64,000 bases of DNA from Gymnothorax reevesii (Eukaryota; Chordata; Actinopteri; Anguilliformes; Muraenidae), in assembly GCA_029721435.1 (NCBI GenBank), contig CM056588.1:39511430-39575429 (forward strand), in the 5' to 3' direction. Position numbers and translations under genes: made by a program. The notes below the pieces were generated by a model that worked only from the letters and a program-made list of their open reading frames with translations, was not told the DNA's origin and did no database searches. Below, piece after piece: positions 22,114 to 33,962 of the stretch (position 1 is its first letter; every line of letters begins with the position of its first letter).

Positions 22114-23440
22114 AGCCGTGCAGCTCAGAGTATCAGTGTGTCATCTGTACTACACAGCTCAGAGTATCAGTGTGTCATACACCCCACATTAGCCACTCCG
22201 CAGAGTATCAGTGTATCATACGGACTGCATCAGTCACTCAGCTCAGAGTATCAGTGTGTCATACACCCCACATTAGCCACTCTGCAGAGTATCAGTGTAT
22301 CATACGGACTGCATCAGTCACTCAGCACAGAGTATCAGTGTGTCATACACCCCACATTAGCCACTCTGCAGAGTATCAGTGTATCATACAGACTGCATCA
22401 GTCACTCAGCTCAGAGTATCAGTGTGTCATACGCCCCACATTAGCCACTCCGCAGAGTATCAGTGTATCATACGGACTGCATCAGTCACTCAGCACAGAG
22501 TATCAGTGTGTCATACACCCCACATTAGCCACTCTGCAGAGTATCAGTGTATCATACAGACTGCATCAGTCACTCAGCTCAGAGTATCAGTGTGTCATAC
22601 ACCCCACATTAGCCACTCTGCAGAGTATCAGTGTATCATACAGACTGCATCAGTCACTCAGCTCAGAGTATCAGTGTGTCATACACCCCACATTAGCCAC
22701 TCTGCAGAGCATCAGTGTATCATACGGACTGCATCAGTCACTAAGCTCAGAGTATCAGTGTGTCATACAACCCACATTAGCCACTCTGCAGAGTATCAGT
22801 GTATCATACGGACTGCATCAGTCACTCAGCACAGAGTATCAGTGTGTCATACACCCCACATTAGCCACTCTGCAGAGTATCAGTGTATCATACAGACTGC
22901 ATCAGTCACTCAGCTCAGAGAATCAGTGTGTCATACGCCCCACATTAGCCACTCCGCAGAGTATCAGTGTATCATACGGACTGCATCAGTCACTCAGCAC
23001 AGAGTATCAGTGTGTCATACACCCCACATTAGCCACTCTGCAGAGTATCAGTGTATCATACAGACTGCATCAGTCACTCAGCTCAGAGTATCAGTGTGTC
23101 ATACACCCCACATTAGCCACTCTGCAGAGTATCAGTGTATCATACAGACTGCATCAGTCACTCAGCTCAGAGTATCAGTGTGTCATACACCCCACATTAG
23201 CCACTCTGCAGAGTATCAGTGTATCATACGGACTGCATCAGTCACTAAGCTCAGAGTATCAGTGTGTCATACAACCCACATTAGCCACTCTGCAGAGTAT
23301 CAGTGTATCATACGGACTGCATCAGTCACTCAGCTCAGAGTATCAGTGCGTCATACGCCCCACATTAGCCACTCAGCAGAGTATCAGTGTATCATTTGCA
23401 CGACATCAGCTACTCAGCTCAGAGTGTCAGTACATTAAAC
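22114..23440 (+). repeat. 84-bp minisatellite with 504-bp higher-order repeat
   Basis: About 15 full 84-bp units from 22156 to 23415, with degenerate edges. Each unit is two related 42-bp halves, one with GAGTATCAGTGTGTCATACA and one with GAGTATCAGTGTATCATAC. Variant positions show that six-unit block 22324-22827 is repeated as 22828-23331; the two blocks differ at about two bases by eye. Because 84 is a multiple of 3, two plus-strand frames stay open for over 400 codons, but this is a by-product. Confidence 0.95.
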
Positions 23441-26400
23441 ACATACATTTCATTGCATATTTGAGAATCATTGCATCATATGCACTCTAAGAGCCTCACA
23501 GCCAAGTGTCAGTGAGTCATTATTTACCACAGTAATCTTGATAAATGGTGGGAGGCATCACCAGGTGACAGAGTTACACAGCGTGTGGCCGTTAGCCATA
23601 AATACAGACAGTCGTCCCCTGTCCTCACCAATGTCCTCCCGCTCTGTATTGGTATCTCTCCATCTCAGAAACTCAGTCTCTCTCAGGACCTCACTATGTC
23701 CTGCTCAGTCAATTCTATCTCAATTTCAATTTAATTTCAAGGGCCTTTGTCAGCATGTCGTGCACCGCACTGGCAAAGCAAAATGCAAAGAGAAAAAACA
23801 AAAAGGGCAGCACTGCGGTGCAGTGAAGAGCACCACTGCCTCACAGTGAGAGGGATAATGGGCTCAAATCTGGAGTGAAGTTTGCATGTTCTCCTCATGT
23901 TCACCATATCATCGTGGGTTTTCATAGGGTGCCTACATTTCCACCTGCGGCCCCCTGACTAGGAATATGTGGGTTTGATAATGGAATGATTGATGATATT
24001 GCTAATAATAATAATAATAATAACAGCAAGAAGATGCGGTCAAAAAACTACCACTCAGTACAGTGTTAATTTCCATACACATAGAGTGTCAAACGTAAAC
24101 AAGAACCAGATGATACTTGGTTTAAGCCAGGCCCTGTGGGTCAGCTAAATCAGAAAAAATGTGAAATTCGCAGTCGACAACACTTCAGTAGCGCAAGAGC
24201 AAATTTTTCGGTCTTTATTAGTACGAAGGCATACTCTCAGAAGGCCGAGTGCATTAGTCATAGTGTCTGATGGTGATAGTGTTAGGAAACATGTGGCCAA
24301 AATCATTCCTTCCTGTCAGCTTGCTACGACTAGATATTCATGTACGAAGAATAATTATCAATGCATGGCATAATCACATACTGCATTGTAAGTGCTACAT
24401 TGATCAATCTAGTTCGACAAAGTTGGCGAGTCATCATGCAAGATGATAACCTTTTCCATTAGCAATTCTTGCGTTACCTTAATATCTGAAAAATAAGCCA
24501 TTATCAAAATATGAAGTGGCGTAGAAAAAAAAAATCCCATGCTTTTTACTGACTCGTTATCTATGGTACTGTAAAATCATTGAACTTTATAAGCATGAAT
24601 CAGGCATTTTGTTTCACCTGGAGAGCTTATTGTTTGTCTGTTTCTAAAGTGAATAATTATAGAGGGCTCCATTTGAATAGCTACACTTCCTTTAAATGGC
24701 AACTTTTTAAACTCAATGAAGTAAGGAATGGACACCTGCATATGAATGCTACTTTTTTCATTTCTTGTTTTTTTTCCCCTCAGGTAATGAGAAAACCTTA
24801 ATCATTATGGGAACAGGCCACTAGTCTAATGGAGGTGTGACATGAATTTTGAATCGCTCACTGGACTGGTAGCCAGCCAGCGTGCTATGAGAGACACCCA
24901 GATTATATACTGAATACTGCATGCTCGTCTCCAAAACAGTATGAAGTGTAGTTACCAGAATGTGATAACGACCTTGTGATAACAGTAATGCCAACCACCA
25001 TTTTCCATTCGCTTCATGATCCCCTGAATATAATTTTACCCAATCTGATGTCATCAGTTAGCACGCACAGTAATTGTGAAATGGCTCCTGTAAGCTAGCT
25101 AACAGCTATGAGAGAAGTAAATCCACTCAACTGGAACTCAAAATCTAGAAGGCATTTTTCTTCTACTACGTTGTATGATTATTTGCTAAGGCAACCTTCT
25201 TCCATTCTCAAATCCCTTGGCTAAAGCTTAAAATAGTGCTTTGAAACCTTGAAATTTCCACAGGAAAAAAAAAAAAAGATTAAAAGCCAGAGAAACTTAA
25301 GTATATAAATACAATGAAAAACGAAGACGGATTGGCGAGGATGGAATCAGATTATGACTTGCAGTCAAGCAGATTCACTTTCTTAGGATGCAAATTCGGA
25401 ACATGCGCAGCAATCATGACACAGCTCCTTTCAATAGGTTACCATTTTAGCAAGCAACCAAGCCCTGCAATTCACATTCTCCCAGATTTCGAGTGTAACT
25501 TTTCATCACTTGCTTCATAATAGCAACATAGATCATGACCTGAGTGCTTACTGTCAACTTGTTGGGTTACACAGTGCAATTTTTCTGACTAACCAGTGTT
25601 TCAAGCAGAACAAATTGAGACCGTTCTTCCTAAACCAAGCAGTAAATCAGTTAGGAACAAAAGCTCTCTCAAGCCGTATCCTTGGACTGTAAAACAAACA
25701 GACTGGCTTTCATTTTGCTTCCCATCCCACCACCCTGCATTTCACACCAAATATTCAAATAAGGGTCACATGACAGGGGATAATTGAGTAAATTTTGAAA
25801 TGGAAGCAAATAATCTTGGCGACAAAGTCACATCGAGGGAAGCGCTGACGTCAATATTTACAGATCAGAAGGAAAACCATATCCTTCTTCCTCAGAGAAA
25901 AAAGTCTGCTGAAAACATCAGAGGGACAGAAGGACAGCTGTCTCATGCAGATGTTCTCATGATGAGAGGATTATTGGTCACATATTGGAAGACCCTGACA
26001 AACATTCGCGGCCAAATCAGGAAACGCGCACGTTAATTATCAGAGCTCTGCTAATAAAGCAGCTTCCTCACTGGAAGAGATGCATGAATGAATCTCAGGC
26101 TTTGACTCCAATCCTTCATTCAACTAAATTATGCCTCGTGTCAAAAAAAGCCTTTCACTCCACCTGATTGGCCAGTATTTTTTGAGCTGGCACTTGAGAA
26201 GCATTTGTGTCTCTTTTAAGTTGATTTGAAGTGAACATTCTTCCTCAGAGGTAGATTACAGAGATGTTAATGAATCCACAAAACAAGAAGAGACAGAAGC
26301 TTTCTGAGAAACTGCTGGACTGTGACAGATGATTACGGCTGTAGAAGCAGTGAACAGCACAGGATAACAGGGGAAAAGTAGCCTGCGTCTAGCATAAACT

Positions 26401-26968
26401 CAGGCTAAAACTCTGCAAAATTAAGACCGAATCCCTGCTCTGCCACACTCAATTCAACACAATTCTCTCTGACTGGTCACCCCTCATTCTCTTTCTTACT
26501 CAATTTCTCATTGACTCCAGCCAACAAGCAGTCACTTCCGGTGTCCTCCCCCCTACAGTTAAATCCAGATCGGCTGCAAGGTACAGCAAAGTGTCAGAAG
26601 CATAAAGATCAAAGTTAGTACAGCAAGAACTGCAGATGGCCTGACACTGCCTTTAGGGGACAGACGCAGTGTGTGAGGGGAATTCTTTACAGTTTCTCCC
26701 ACAGCCTCCCTACTGAATTGACACAAGAAATACGCTATCAATCAACAATGTCGCGTTCATTCAAATTCAGTCTCCCACCACTGAGTTACGTACAAATCTG
26801 GGTGGAGCTCTCAAGTAGTCTGTCCTGAGGGAGACTTACAGTATCTAAGGCTGCAATTTAGCTGTCAATCACACAGAAAGGCTAGGAGCTCACCGTAGAG
26901 GCCAACATTAGTTCAGCATGCACACATGCAGCAGCGGGATTGCAAAAAGATGATTGGGGAGCCCTGAC
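23441..26968 (-). other. plekha7 intron portion (3.5 kb)
   Basis: Contains a tRNA-type SINE remnant (23800-23945), an (AAT)n tract near 24003-24022 and otherwise AT-rich unique-looking sequence. No exon recognised. Confidence 0.6.
23800..23945 (+). repeat. tRNA-derived SINE remnant
   Basis: Reads GGGCAGCACTGCGGTGCAGT, CACTGCCTCACAGTGAGAGG, a B-box-like GGGCTCAAATCTGG, then GAAGTTTGCATGTTCTCCTC. This matches the head of an abundant fish SINE (CGGCACGGTGGTGCAGTGG ... GTTTGCATGTTCTCC). The 3' part is degraded. Confidence 0.65.
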
Positions 26969-27083
26969 CTTTGACCCTGAGGCGGTGTCCACAGTAGAGG
27001 AAGATGTGACGGCTGTGGAGGACTCGCTGACCAGGCTTGGGGGGCGTTCCTCCGGCTGAGACTGAGACATCTGCGAGCTCGGC
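26969..27083 (-). CDS. plekha7: plekha7 exon, WW-PH linker
   Basis: The acceptor is CCCTTGCAG and the donor GTCAGG. The first base completes an Arg codon begun in the WW2 exon (phase 2); the exon ends on a codon boundary. It encodes PSSQMSQSQPEERPPSLVSE followed by a Ser/Thr-rich tail ending DTASGSK. This matches the PLEKHA7 linker, where RPSSMVSETST occupies the same place. The segment is low-complexity and probably disordered, a likely site for phosphorylation (inference). A 33-bp minisatellite begins about 20 bases upstream of the acceptor on the gene's own strand. Confidence 0.88.
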
Positions 27084-27099
27084 CTGCAAGGGAGAGACC

Positions 27100-27640
27100 A
27101 CTCTGGCGTTAGCACATACACCAAACCATAACATCATGTCTTTAGCACATACACCAAACCATAACGTTATGGCTTTAGCACATACACCAAACCATAACGT
27201 TATGGCTTTCGCACATACAGCAGACTGTATCGTTATGGCTCTAAAACATCCACCATACTGTAAGGTTCTAGATGTAGCACATACACCAAACTGCAACACC
27301 CTGGCTTTAGCACATACACTAGACCGTAACGTTATGGCTTTGGCACATACACCAAACTGTAACGCCATGCCTTTAGCACATACACCAAAACTGTAACGTT
27401 CAGGCTTTGGCACATACACTAAACCGTAGCATTAAAGCTTTAGCACACACAGCAAACTGTAACGTTACAAGTTTAGCACATACACCAAACTGTAACGTTA
27501 TGGGTTCAGCACATACAGCCAACTGTAACATTATAGCTTTAGCACATGCAGTAAACTGTAACATTCTGACTTTGGCTAACACATCAAACTTCAATGCCAC
27601 AACTTAAGCAGATACACCAATGGTAACTGTAACATTCTGG
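27100..27640 (+). repeat. 33-bp minisatellite beside the linker exon
   Basis: About 16 units of 33 bases based on TTAGCACATACACCAAAC plus TGTAACGTTATGGC. The unit length is a multiple of three, so long spurious frames (Ala-His-Thr-Pro-Asn repeats) run on both strands. It begins about 20 bases from the 27083 acceptor. Confidence 0.93.
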
Positions 27641-29616
27641 CCTTACTTCAGGGCTATAGTCGAGTTCTTCCATGGTTAAAAACATCGAGAAGCATTTTTC
27701 AATTAAATTTTTTATAAGAGGTCATTTTTGCCTCCATTTGGCATGGGGCCATATTACAAAATAACCTAGCTAGAGTAAAAATAAGCTTCAGCGAGGAGGC
27801 TAAGACAGCTATAAGCGATGAGGCGGGTGGTGTAGGCCTACTTAAAACTGACTGCACTTTTGACTTGAGACTAAATTTTCTCTGGTAAACATACAGCCTT
27901 CGGACAAAATTCAGAAAAGGGGACTTATGGCAGCATTTTGTCTTCTAATCACCCCATACTGTGGAGTTTATACTCAGGTATAGGAATGAAGGTCAAATTT
28001 TATCCTCTAATCTCCAAATCGCTTATACTCTAGACACAAAACACAGCTGTAACAGATCGCCTAAATCACCCACAGTAGCTACAGCACAGTCTTTAAATGA
28101 TTGAGAGCCTACATCCTGGAAATAAACCAATATAGCATGTCTTTACAACCTCCAATTGCAACAGCCCAATACACGTGGGTGGGGTTTCCACCCCGGCCCA
28201 GCAACAGGACCATGACGTCACACCGAACTGAAGGAGAGTTCCGGAATCCATTTCCATCCAACATCCCATGGAAAAAAAAAATGCATTCCATCTGCGTCAG
28301 AAAGGAAAGATCGATTTCCTGTTCCCTCACAGGAGAGTGTGCAAAGAAAAACACCGCACCTCAGCTTTTCCTATAAGAGTTCCGCAGAAACAGTGCTGGA
28401 TGAAAGCCGGAATGTTCCGGGACACGGGTTAGAGAAGATAAAGCGCAACCGTCAGAGATCGCAGATACACAAAGCGCGAGTGAAGTGCCGCAGTAGAGCC
28501 AGTCAACCCTTCAGTGAGGACACTCAATTGTCACCTTTTTGACATCTCTCATCTCATACTCATTTCCCAAAGCTTGGATCTGCGACCATGTGACCAATGT
28601 CCGTGACCAGGCCTCGATCCAAGCCACATGTGACCGTACCAGTTGATACACATAAAGTGATTAATCCATGAAATAACAAATAGACAGATTTTAGGATGTG
28701 AGGATTTGGATCTAATGTTTGCATATTTGTAGAGACTTACATTGGTTGGGTGAGTAGACCTAGTTGGAATATTGTACACCCTGAGCTTTGCAGAGGACCA
28801 CTCAAACTGCATTCACATGAAGAAAAACACAGTCCATTTTTGAATTTGTAAACAGACTTAACAATGAATCTGAATTGAATTACATGAGTTACTTGTCACC
28901 GCAGGGCCTGGATTGACGTCTTATGCAAAACAAAAGAGTAAATCAATGTTTGCCTCAGGACTCGGACTGGCGGACAACATTTGCATTCGATTTACACCTG
29001 AATGAGCATGTAAGTTTACAAGTGCCTGAAAGCTGAGTGACACAAATGCTTTATAGACTCCCAAGTGATGTCGCTTTGCTCCAGGGCTGTTCCAGCGGTG
29101 AAATACCGCTTCCAAACCCAATTAACCAACAGAGCAGCATCAGTGGCAGAGGATTCTGGATGTCCGGTCAAGTATGCAGTCACTGAATCCATAATTAAGA
29201 GGTGAAGAGAAGGAGGCTGTGATTCTGCCAGCAGAGAGGTGACTGAGACACTGCGGGCTGCCCTACTGCAGGGCTGTTGCATGACTGAGCTTCAGACCCT
29301 GCAGGAAATCGCTGCATTGCTACTGTGTTGTTGCCGTAATGCAACACTTGGAGCTGCTGGAACAGTGTGAAACCTTAAACGCAGCTGAGGCCACCAACCT
29401 AACTGTAAAGGGTTTAGTGATGACAATTTGCTTATAAACGGTACACTACAAAACAGTTTTGTTAATTCTAGGTGTCACAACCCTTCAAGTAAAGAGATTC
29501 TCAAATGTTTTTATTCCTGGTCAAATAAAAGGGTGCAAGAGCCATCTTTAAGGACTTTCTTTGGACAGATGGACAGTATCAGAGCCTCTGGCAGTATCAG
29601 CTGTCCGTACTAACAG

Positions 29617-29657
29617 AGCGAGAGAGAGAGAGAGAGAGAGCAAGAGAGAGAGAGAGA
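29617..29657 (+). repeat. (GA)n microsatellite
   Basis: AG repeat with one CA interruption. Confidence 0.9.
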
Positions 29658-31549
29658 CATTTTGATGGTCTGGGCTGTCACAAGAAGCAGTCAGTCTGCA
29701 TCACAAGCACAGTCACAGATGCTCCAGTCAGAGATGAGAAAAGCAGAGCGCAGCATCAGCGCTGACAGGGTCACTGAATATTGGACAGCTACAGCTGAAG
29801 GATGAGAATCTGGATCCCAGTGACTCTGTGCACACGGTCAGACTCCGCATCCCCCAGCATTCGCCATTATTGTTAAGATGAGTTAAAATTGGGTGATACA
29901 AATCGCACAACAGATTGCAACAGAGATAAAAGCAGTTAGCCAAGACAGTCAAATAATAAATCACTGAAAGAATAAAAAGTGTGTGGAAGTCATAGAACTG
30001 AGAGGTAATGAAGGTGCCACACTGATATTGTTGCACCCAGATTCATTGGAATATTTTAACCATTCTGGTCCTCATCAGGCAAACCGAAAAGAACTGACCA
30101 AAAATGCAAACAGGCTCTACACTACCCGTGATTTCAGTGAAAAACAAACCAGCCAGTTAACACTGCTTCTCACCGCTATTCACAAACACTCAAAAAGTTG
30201 TACTTTTACTCTCTGTTAATGGTGTTTTTGAATACATAATTTTATTTTTCATCAGCAGCTGGGGAGGGTAAAGACATGATTTTCTGCTGATGGGACAGTT
30301 TGTGCAAAACCCTGTCAAGTTCGTTCCTAAACCAACATCCCCAGACTTGGGTTATGAACACAGACCTGCAGAGGCAGACTCATGACCCCTGACCCTTGTT
30401 TCAACAGATATTGCTCAAACTTGTCACATGGAAATAAAGAGCAGTAATGGGTTAAGATAGGCTAAAGCCAATCAGCTAATATTTCCAACACTTCCTTATA
30501 GGCACTTGAGGACGAGAGAGCAAATTTCACCAAGAGAAACAAGGTGGTGTCAAACGTCGTGTCAGTCAGACAGACGGATTTGTTTGTTTTCAGGCATCTC
30601 CCTTCGAAAAGAAAACTGCCACAGCCCCAGCACAGCAGCTCCATTAGCAGAAAAGCAATTCTCAACACTCGTCACAGGCACAGTGGAGCGCATCGCCACG
30701 TAAACAAACATCAAAACCGCCAGGAGCTCCGTGACGCTCATTACCGCTGGAAAAAAAACCTGCCACCAGTTGGCAGAACCAAGGCGCTGGAGAAATCATC
30801 CATCACAGCTCACGACAGCCATGACAGGAAGTGATGCGAGGTGGGGAGAAAGATGATGTCCCACCCCCAACACATCCCGCCACCCGCCCCCCAACCCTCT
30901 TAGGAAGGGTAGAACACTGACACCTCAATCCTAAACACACACTGCCACTCTCTATACACACTTGATGCAACCACGTCCAACATGACAGCGTTCGGCTCGA
31001 GAGCAAGACCTGGGCCAAGGAACCACCCTTAGTGACCAACATCTGCCGGAGCAAACGTTTTTTCTTCAAAATAACCATTTTCATTAGATGTTGGTGCTGT
31101 CATTTGAAGACTGGATGTTGCACTTTGGTCCATAGTGATGGCCTTGGTAGTGCTGACTGTCTGTAGAGCATGGTGTGTGTTTCAGTGTCTGTGGTGTTCA
31201 AAAACTAAAAGTAGATGTAATCTATTTTAGCACCGACCTTAACACAGTAAAGCGGGAAAGTTAATGAACGTTCTGAGGCGAGTCTGTAGGTTGATGTCAT
31301 TTATAGTAGATCTCTTAAACTCAGCTTTTTGACAATAAACCAGAGGCAGGCAGATAGGTATTTTAGTATTTTTTATTAACTTTGTACTATTTTTTATTAT
31401 TTACTTTTTTATAACGAGAGTTTGAGATCCAAATAGAGCAACAATCCAAATCAAAAATACATGTATTAACATAAAGAATCAAACCAGTCCAACCGATAAG
31501 TGGTGCATTGACTGAAAGGCACATAGATCCGCAACAGAGGGTCAGACTG

Positions 31550-31765
31550 ACTGACAGGAGGACGAACAGACAGGAGGATAAAATTGCACATCTAGACTAT
31601 AAGATGTATCCATATGTAAGATTTTGTGGAAAAATGTTGAACTGTTTTGAAGTTATGGTCCGGAAAAAAAGCGTAACAGACAGACACATGGACGGACACA
31701 CAGAAGGACAATACTCACTCCAATATACTCCTACTACTTCATGGCAGGGGATAGTAAAGAGTACA
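31550..31765. repeat. GGACGG-type repeat copy
   Basis: Contains GACTGACAGGAGGACGAACAG and ACATGGACGGACACAC, ending CATGGCAGGGGATAGTAAAG. A degraded member of the family described at 9865 and 62255. Confidence 0.4.
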
Positions 31766-32076
31766 GAGAGAAATACACAAACATTCATTCCCCCCAGAGA
31801 CGCACAGCCCCTCTGCATTAGCAGTCCGCTGTAAATCAACAGGATATGGTAGCACATTGTTTCTCTACATGTTACACATTCCACTCCACTGCAAGTGTAC
31901 TACTTCAGGCCTAAACTAAACCTTCCTACAGCCTGTGTCAACAGAACCTGCTGCGGAAACCAATAGATGTGCGTGTAGCTCTGATGACGAGCTCCTTCCC
32001 ATGATGCAAGTCCGACACGCACCACGCAAGCCAGCACATGAAAACAAAACACTGTCACAGATACACATGTACACAT

Positions 32077-32082
<6 letters not shown>

Positions 32083-32125
<43 letters not shown>
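32083..32125 (+). repeat. (CA)n microsatellite
   Basis: Uninterrupted (CA) tract of about 40 bases. Confidence 0.92.
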
Positions 32126-32127
<2 letters not shown>

Positions 32128-32390
32128 CATGGGTACACATATATAGAGAGAAACTGAGAGTGAGAAATCAAAAAAGAGGGGGAAAGAAGACAGACACTGA
32201 GGGAGGGAGCGGGAGGAACAGAGTGGGAGAGATTCTGAGAGGAAAGAATGTGTTACTTTTAACGGCACTACAGTTTTCTAGTTTGGTGGGACAATGCAGA
32301 GCAATCCCCAGTCCAATTACAGACATTACAATTACAGACAGTGGACTTCAGACTTTAAATGTATGTTTCCCAGTGTATAAAAATGCCAAA

Positions 32391-33962
32391 TACTGCTCAA
32401 AAAAATAAAGGGAACACTTAACACAATGTAACTCCAAGTCAATCACACTTCTGTGAAATCAAACTGTCCACTTAGGAAGCAACACTGATTGACAATGAAT
32501 TTCATATGCTGTAGTGCAAATGGAATAGACAACAGGTGGAAATTATAGGCAATTAGCAAGACACCCCCAATAAAGGAGTGGTTCTGGAGGTGGTGACCAC
32601 AGAGCACTTCTCAGTTCCTATGCTTTCTGGCTGATGTTTTGGTCACTTTTGAATGCTGGCAGTGCTTTCACTCTAGTAGTAGCATGGGACGGACTCTACA
32701 ACCCACACAAGTGGCTCAGGTAGTGCAGCTCATCCAGGATGGCACATCAATGCGAGCTGTAGCAAGAAGGTTTGCTGTGTCTGTCAGGGAAGTGTCCAGA
32801 GCATGGAGGTGCTACCAGGAGACAGGCCAGTGCATTAAGAAACGTGAAGGAGGCCGTGGGAGGGCAATAACCCAGCAGCAAGACGCTACCTCCGCCTTTG
32901 TGCAAGGAGGAACAGGAGGAGCACTGCCAGAGCCCTGCAAAATGACCTCCAGCAGGCCACAAATGTGCATGTGTCTGCTCAAACGGTCAGAAACCGACTC
33001 CATGAGGATGGCATGAGGACCCGACGTCCACAGGTGGGAGTTGTGCTTACACCTCAACACCATGCAGGACGTTTGGCATTTGCCAGAGAACACCAAGATT
33101 GGCAAATTCGCCACTGGCGCCCTGTGCTCTTCGCAGATGAAAGCAGGTTCACACTGAGCACATGTGACAGACGTGACAGAGTCTGGAGACGCCGTGGAGA
33201 ACGTTCTGCTGCCTGCAACATCCTCCAACATGACCGGTTTTGGCAGTGGGTCAGTAATGGTGTGGGGTGGCATTTCTTTGGGGGGCCGTACAGCCCTCCA
33301 TGTGCTTGCCACAGGTAGCCTGACTGCCATTAGGTTCCGAGATGAGATCCTCAGACCCCTTGAGAGACCATTTGCTGGTGCGGTTGGCCCTGAGTTCCTC
33401 CTAATGCAAGACAATACTAAACCTGTGGCTGGAGTGTGTCAGCAGTTCCTGCAAGACGAAGGCATTGATGCTGTGGACTGGCCCGCCCGTTCCCCAGACC
33501 TGAATCCAACTGCGCACATCTGGGACATCATGTCTCGCTCAATCCACCAACGCCACGTTGCACCACAGACTGTCCAGGAGTTGGCGGATGCTTTAGTCCA
33601 GGTCTGGGAGGAGATCCCTCAGGAGACCATCCGCCACCTCATCAGGAGCATGCCCAGGCATTGTAGGGAGGTCATACAGGCATGTGGAGGCCACAGACAC
33701 TACTGAGCCTCATTTTGACTTGTTTTAAGGACATTACAAAGTTGGATCAGCCTGTAGTGTGTTTTTCCACTTTAATTTTGAGTGTGACTCCAAAACAGAC
33801 CTCCATGAGTTAATAAATTTGATTTCCATTGATAATTTTAATGTGATTTTGGTGTCAGCACATTCAACTATGTAAAGAACAAAGTATTTAATAAGAATAT
33901 TTCATTCATTCAGATCTAGGATGTGTTATTTTAGTGTTCCCTTTATTTTTTTGAGCAGTGTA
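32391..33962 (+). mobile_element. Tc1/mariner element, 1.57 kb, inactive
   Basis: Terminal inverted repeats are TACTGCTCAAAAAAATAAAG followed by GGAACACT on the left (32391-32418), and the inverse at 33933-33962 ending GAGCAGTGTA. The left tip lacks two bases compared with the right (TACTGCTC against TACACTGCTC). TA is present at both outer ends. It has the length and structure of a widespread fish Tc1 family and is the best-preserved transposon in the window. Confidence 0.93.
32684..33706 (+). pseudogene. Tc1-like transposase pseudogene
   Basis: Starts [20 protein letters not shown], with helix-turn-helix [20 protein letters not shown] (DNA binding). The catalytic core has [10 protein letters not shown] (first Asp) and [14 protein letters not shown], then LLMQDNTKPVAGV (second Asp, but the usual His of the DNxxPH motif is missing) and RSPDLNPTAHIWDIM. 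The third acidic residue is replaced: the expected PIEHIW reads PTAHIW, Glu to Ala. Two frameshifts (near 32880 and near 33240) also break the frame. The C-terminus is intact, ending CGGHRHY. Inactive on three independent grounds. Confidence 0.92.

Larger units (their letters stand above)
27641..32390 (-). other. plekha7 intron portion (4.7 kb)
   Basis: Mostly unique-looking AT-rich sequence. Holds a (GA)n tract at 29617-29657, a GGACGG-type repeat scrap at about 31550-31765 and a (CA)n tract at 32083-32125. No coding region that I can support. Confidence 0.6.

Noticed and set aside
22114..23440. CRISPR-like array
   Set aside because: Units are directly adjacent with no unique spacers, and the window is eukaryotic.
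22087..23490. A 467-codon plus-strand open frame (and a 422-codon frame overlapping it)
   Set aside because: Both are open only because the 84-bp tandem unit is a multiple of three and lacks stops in two frames. It lies antisense in a plekha7 intron and has no domain.
27037..27607. Open frames with Ala-His-Thr-Pro-Asn repeats on the plus strand and a partner on the minus strand
   Set aside because: A by-product of the 33-bp minisatellite; the minus frame also runs out of a real exon into the array.
32812..33414. A 200-codon minus-strand frame
   Set aside because: Antisense of the Tc1 transposase pseudogene.
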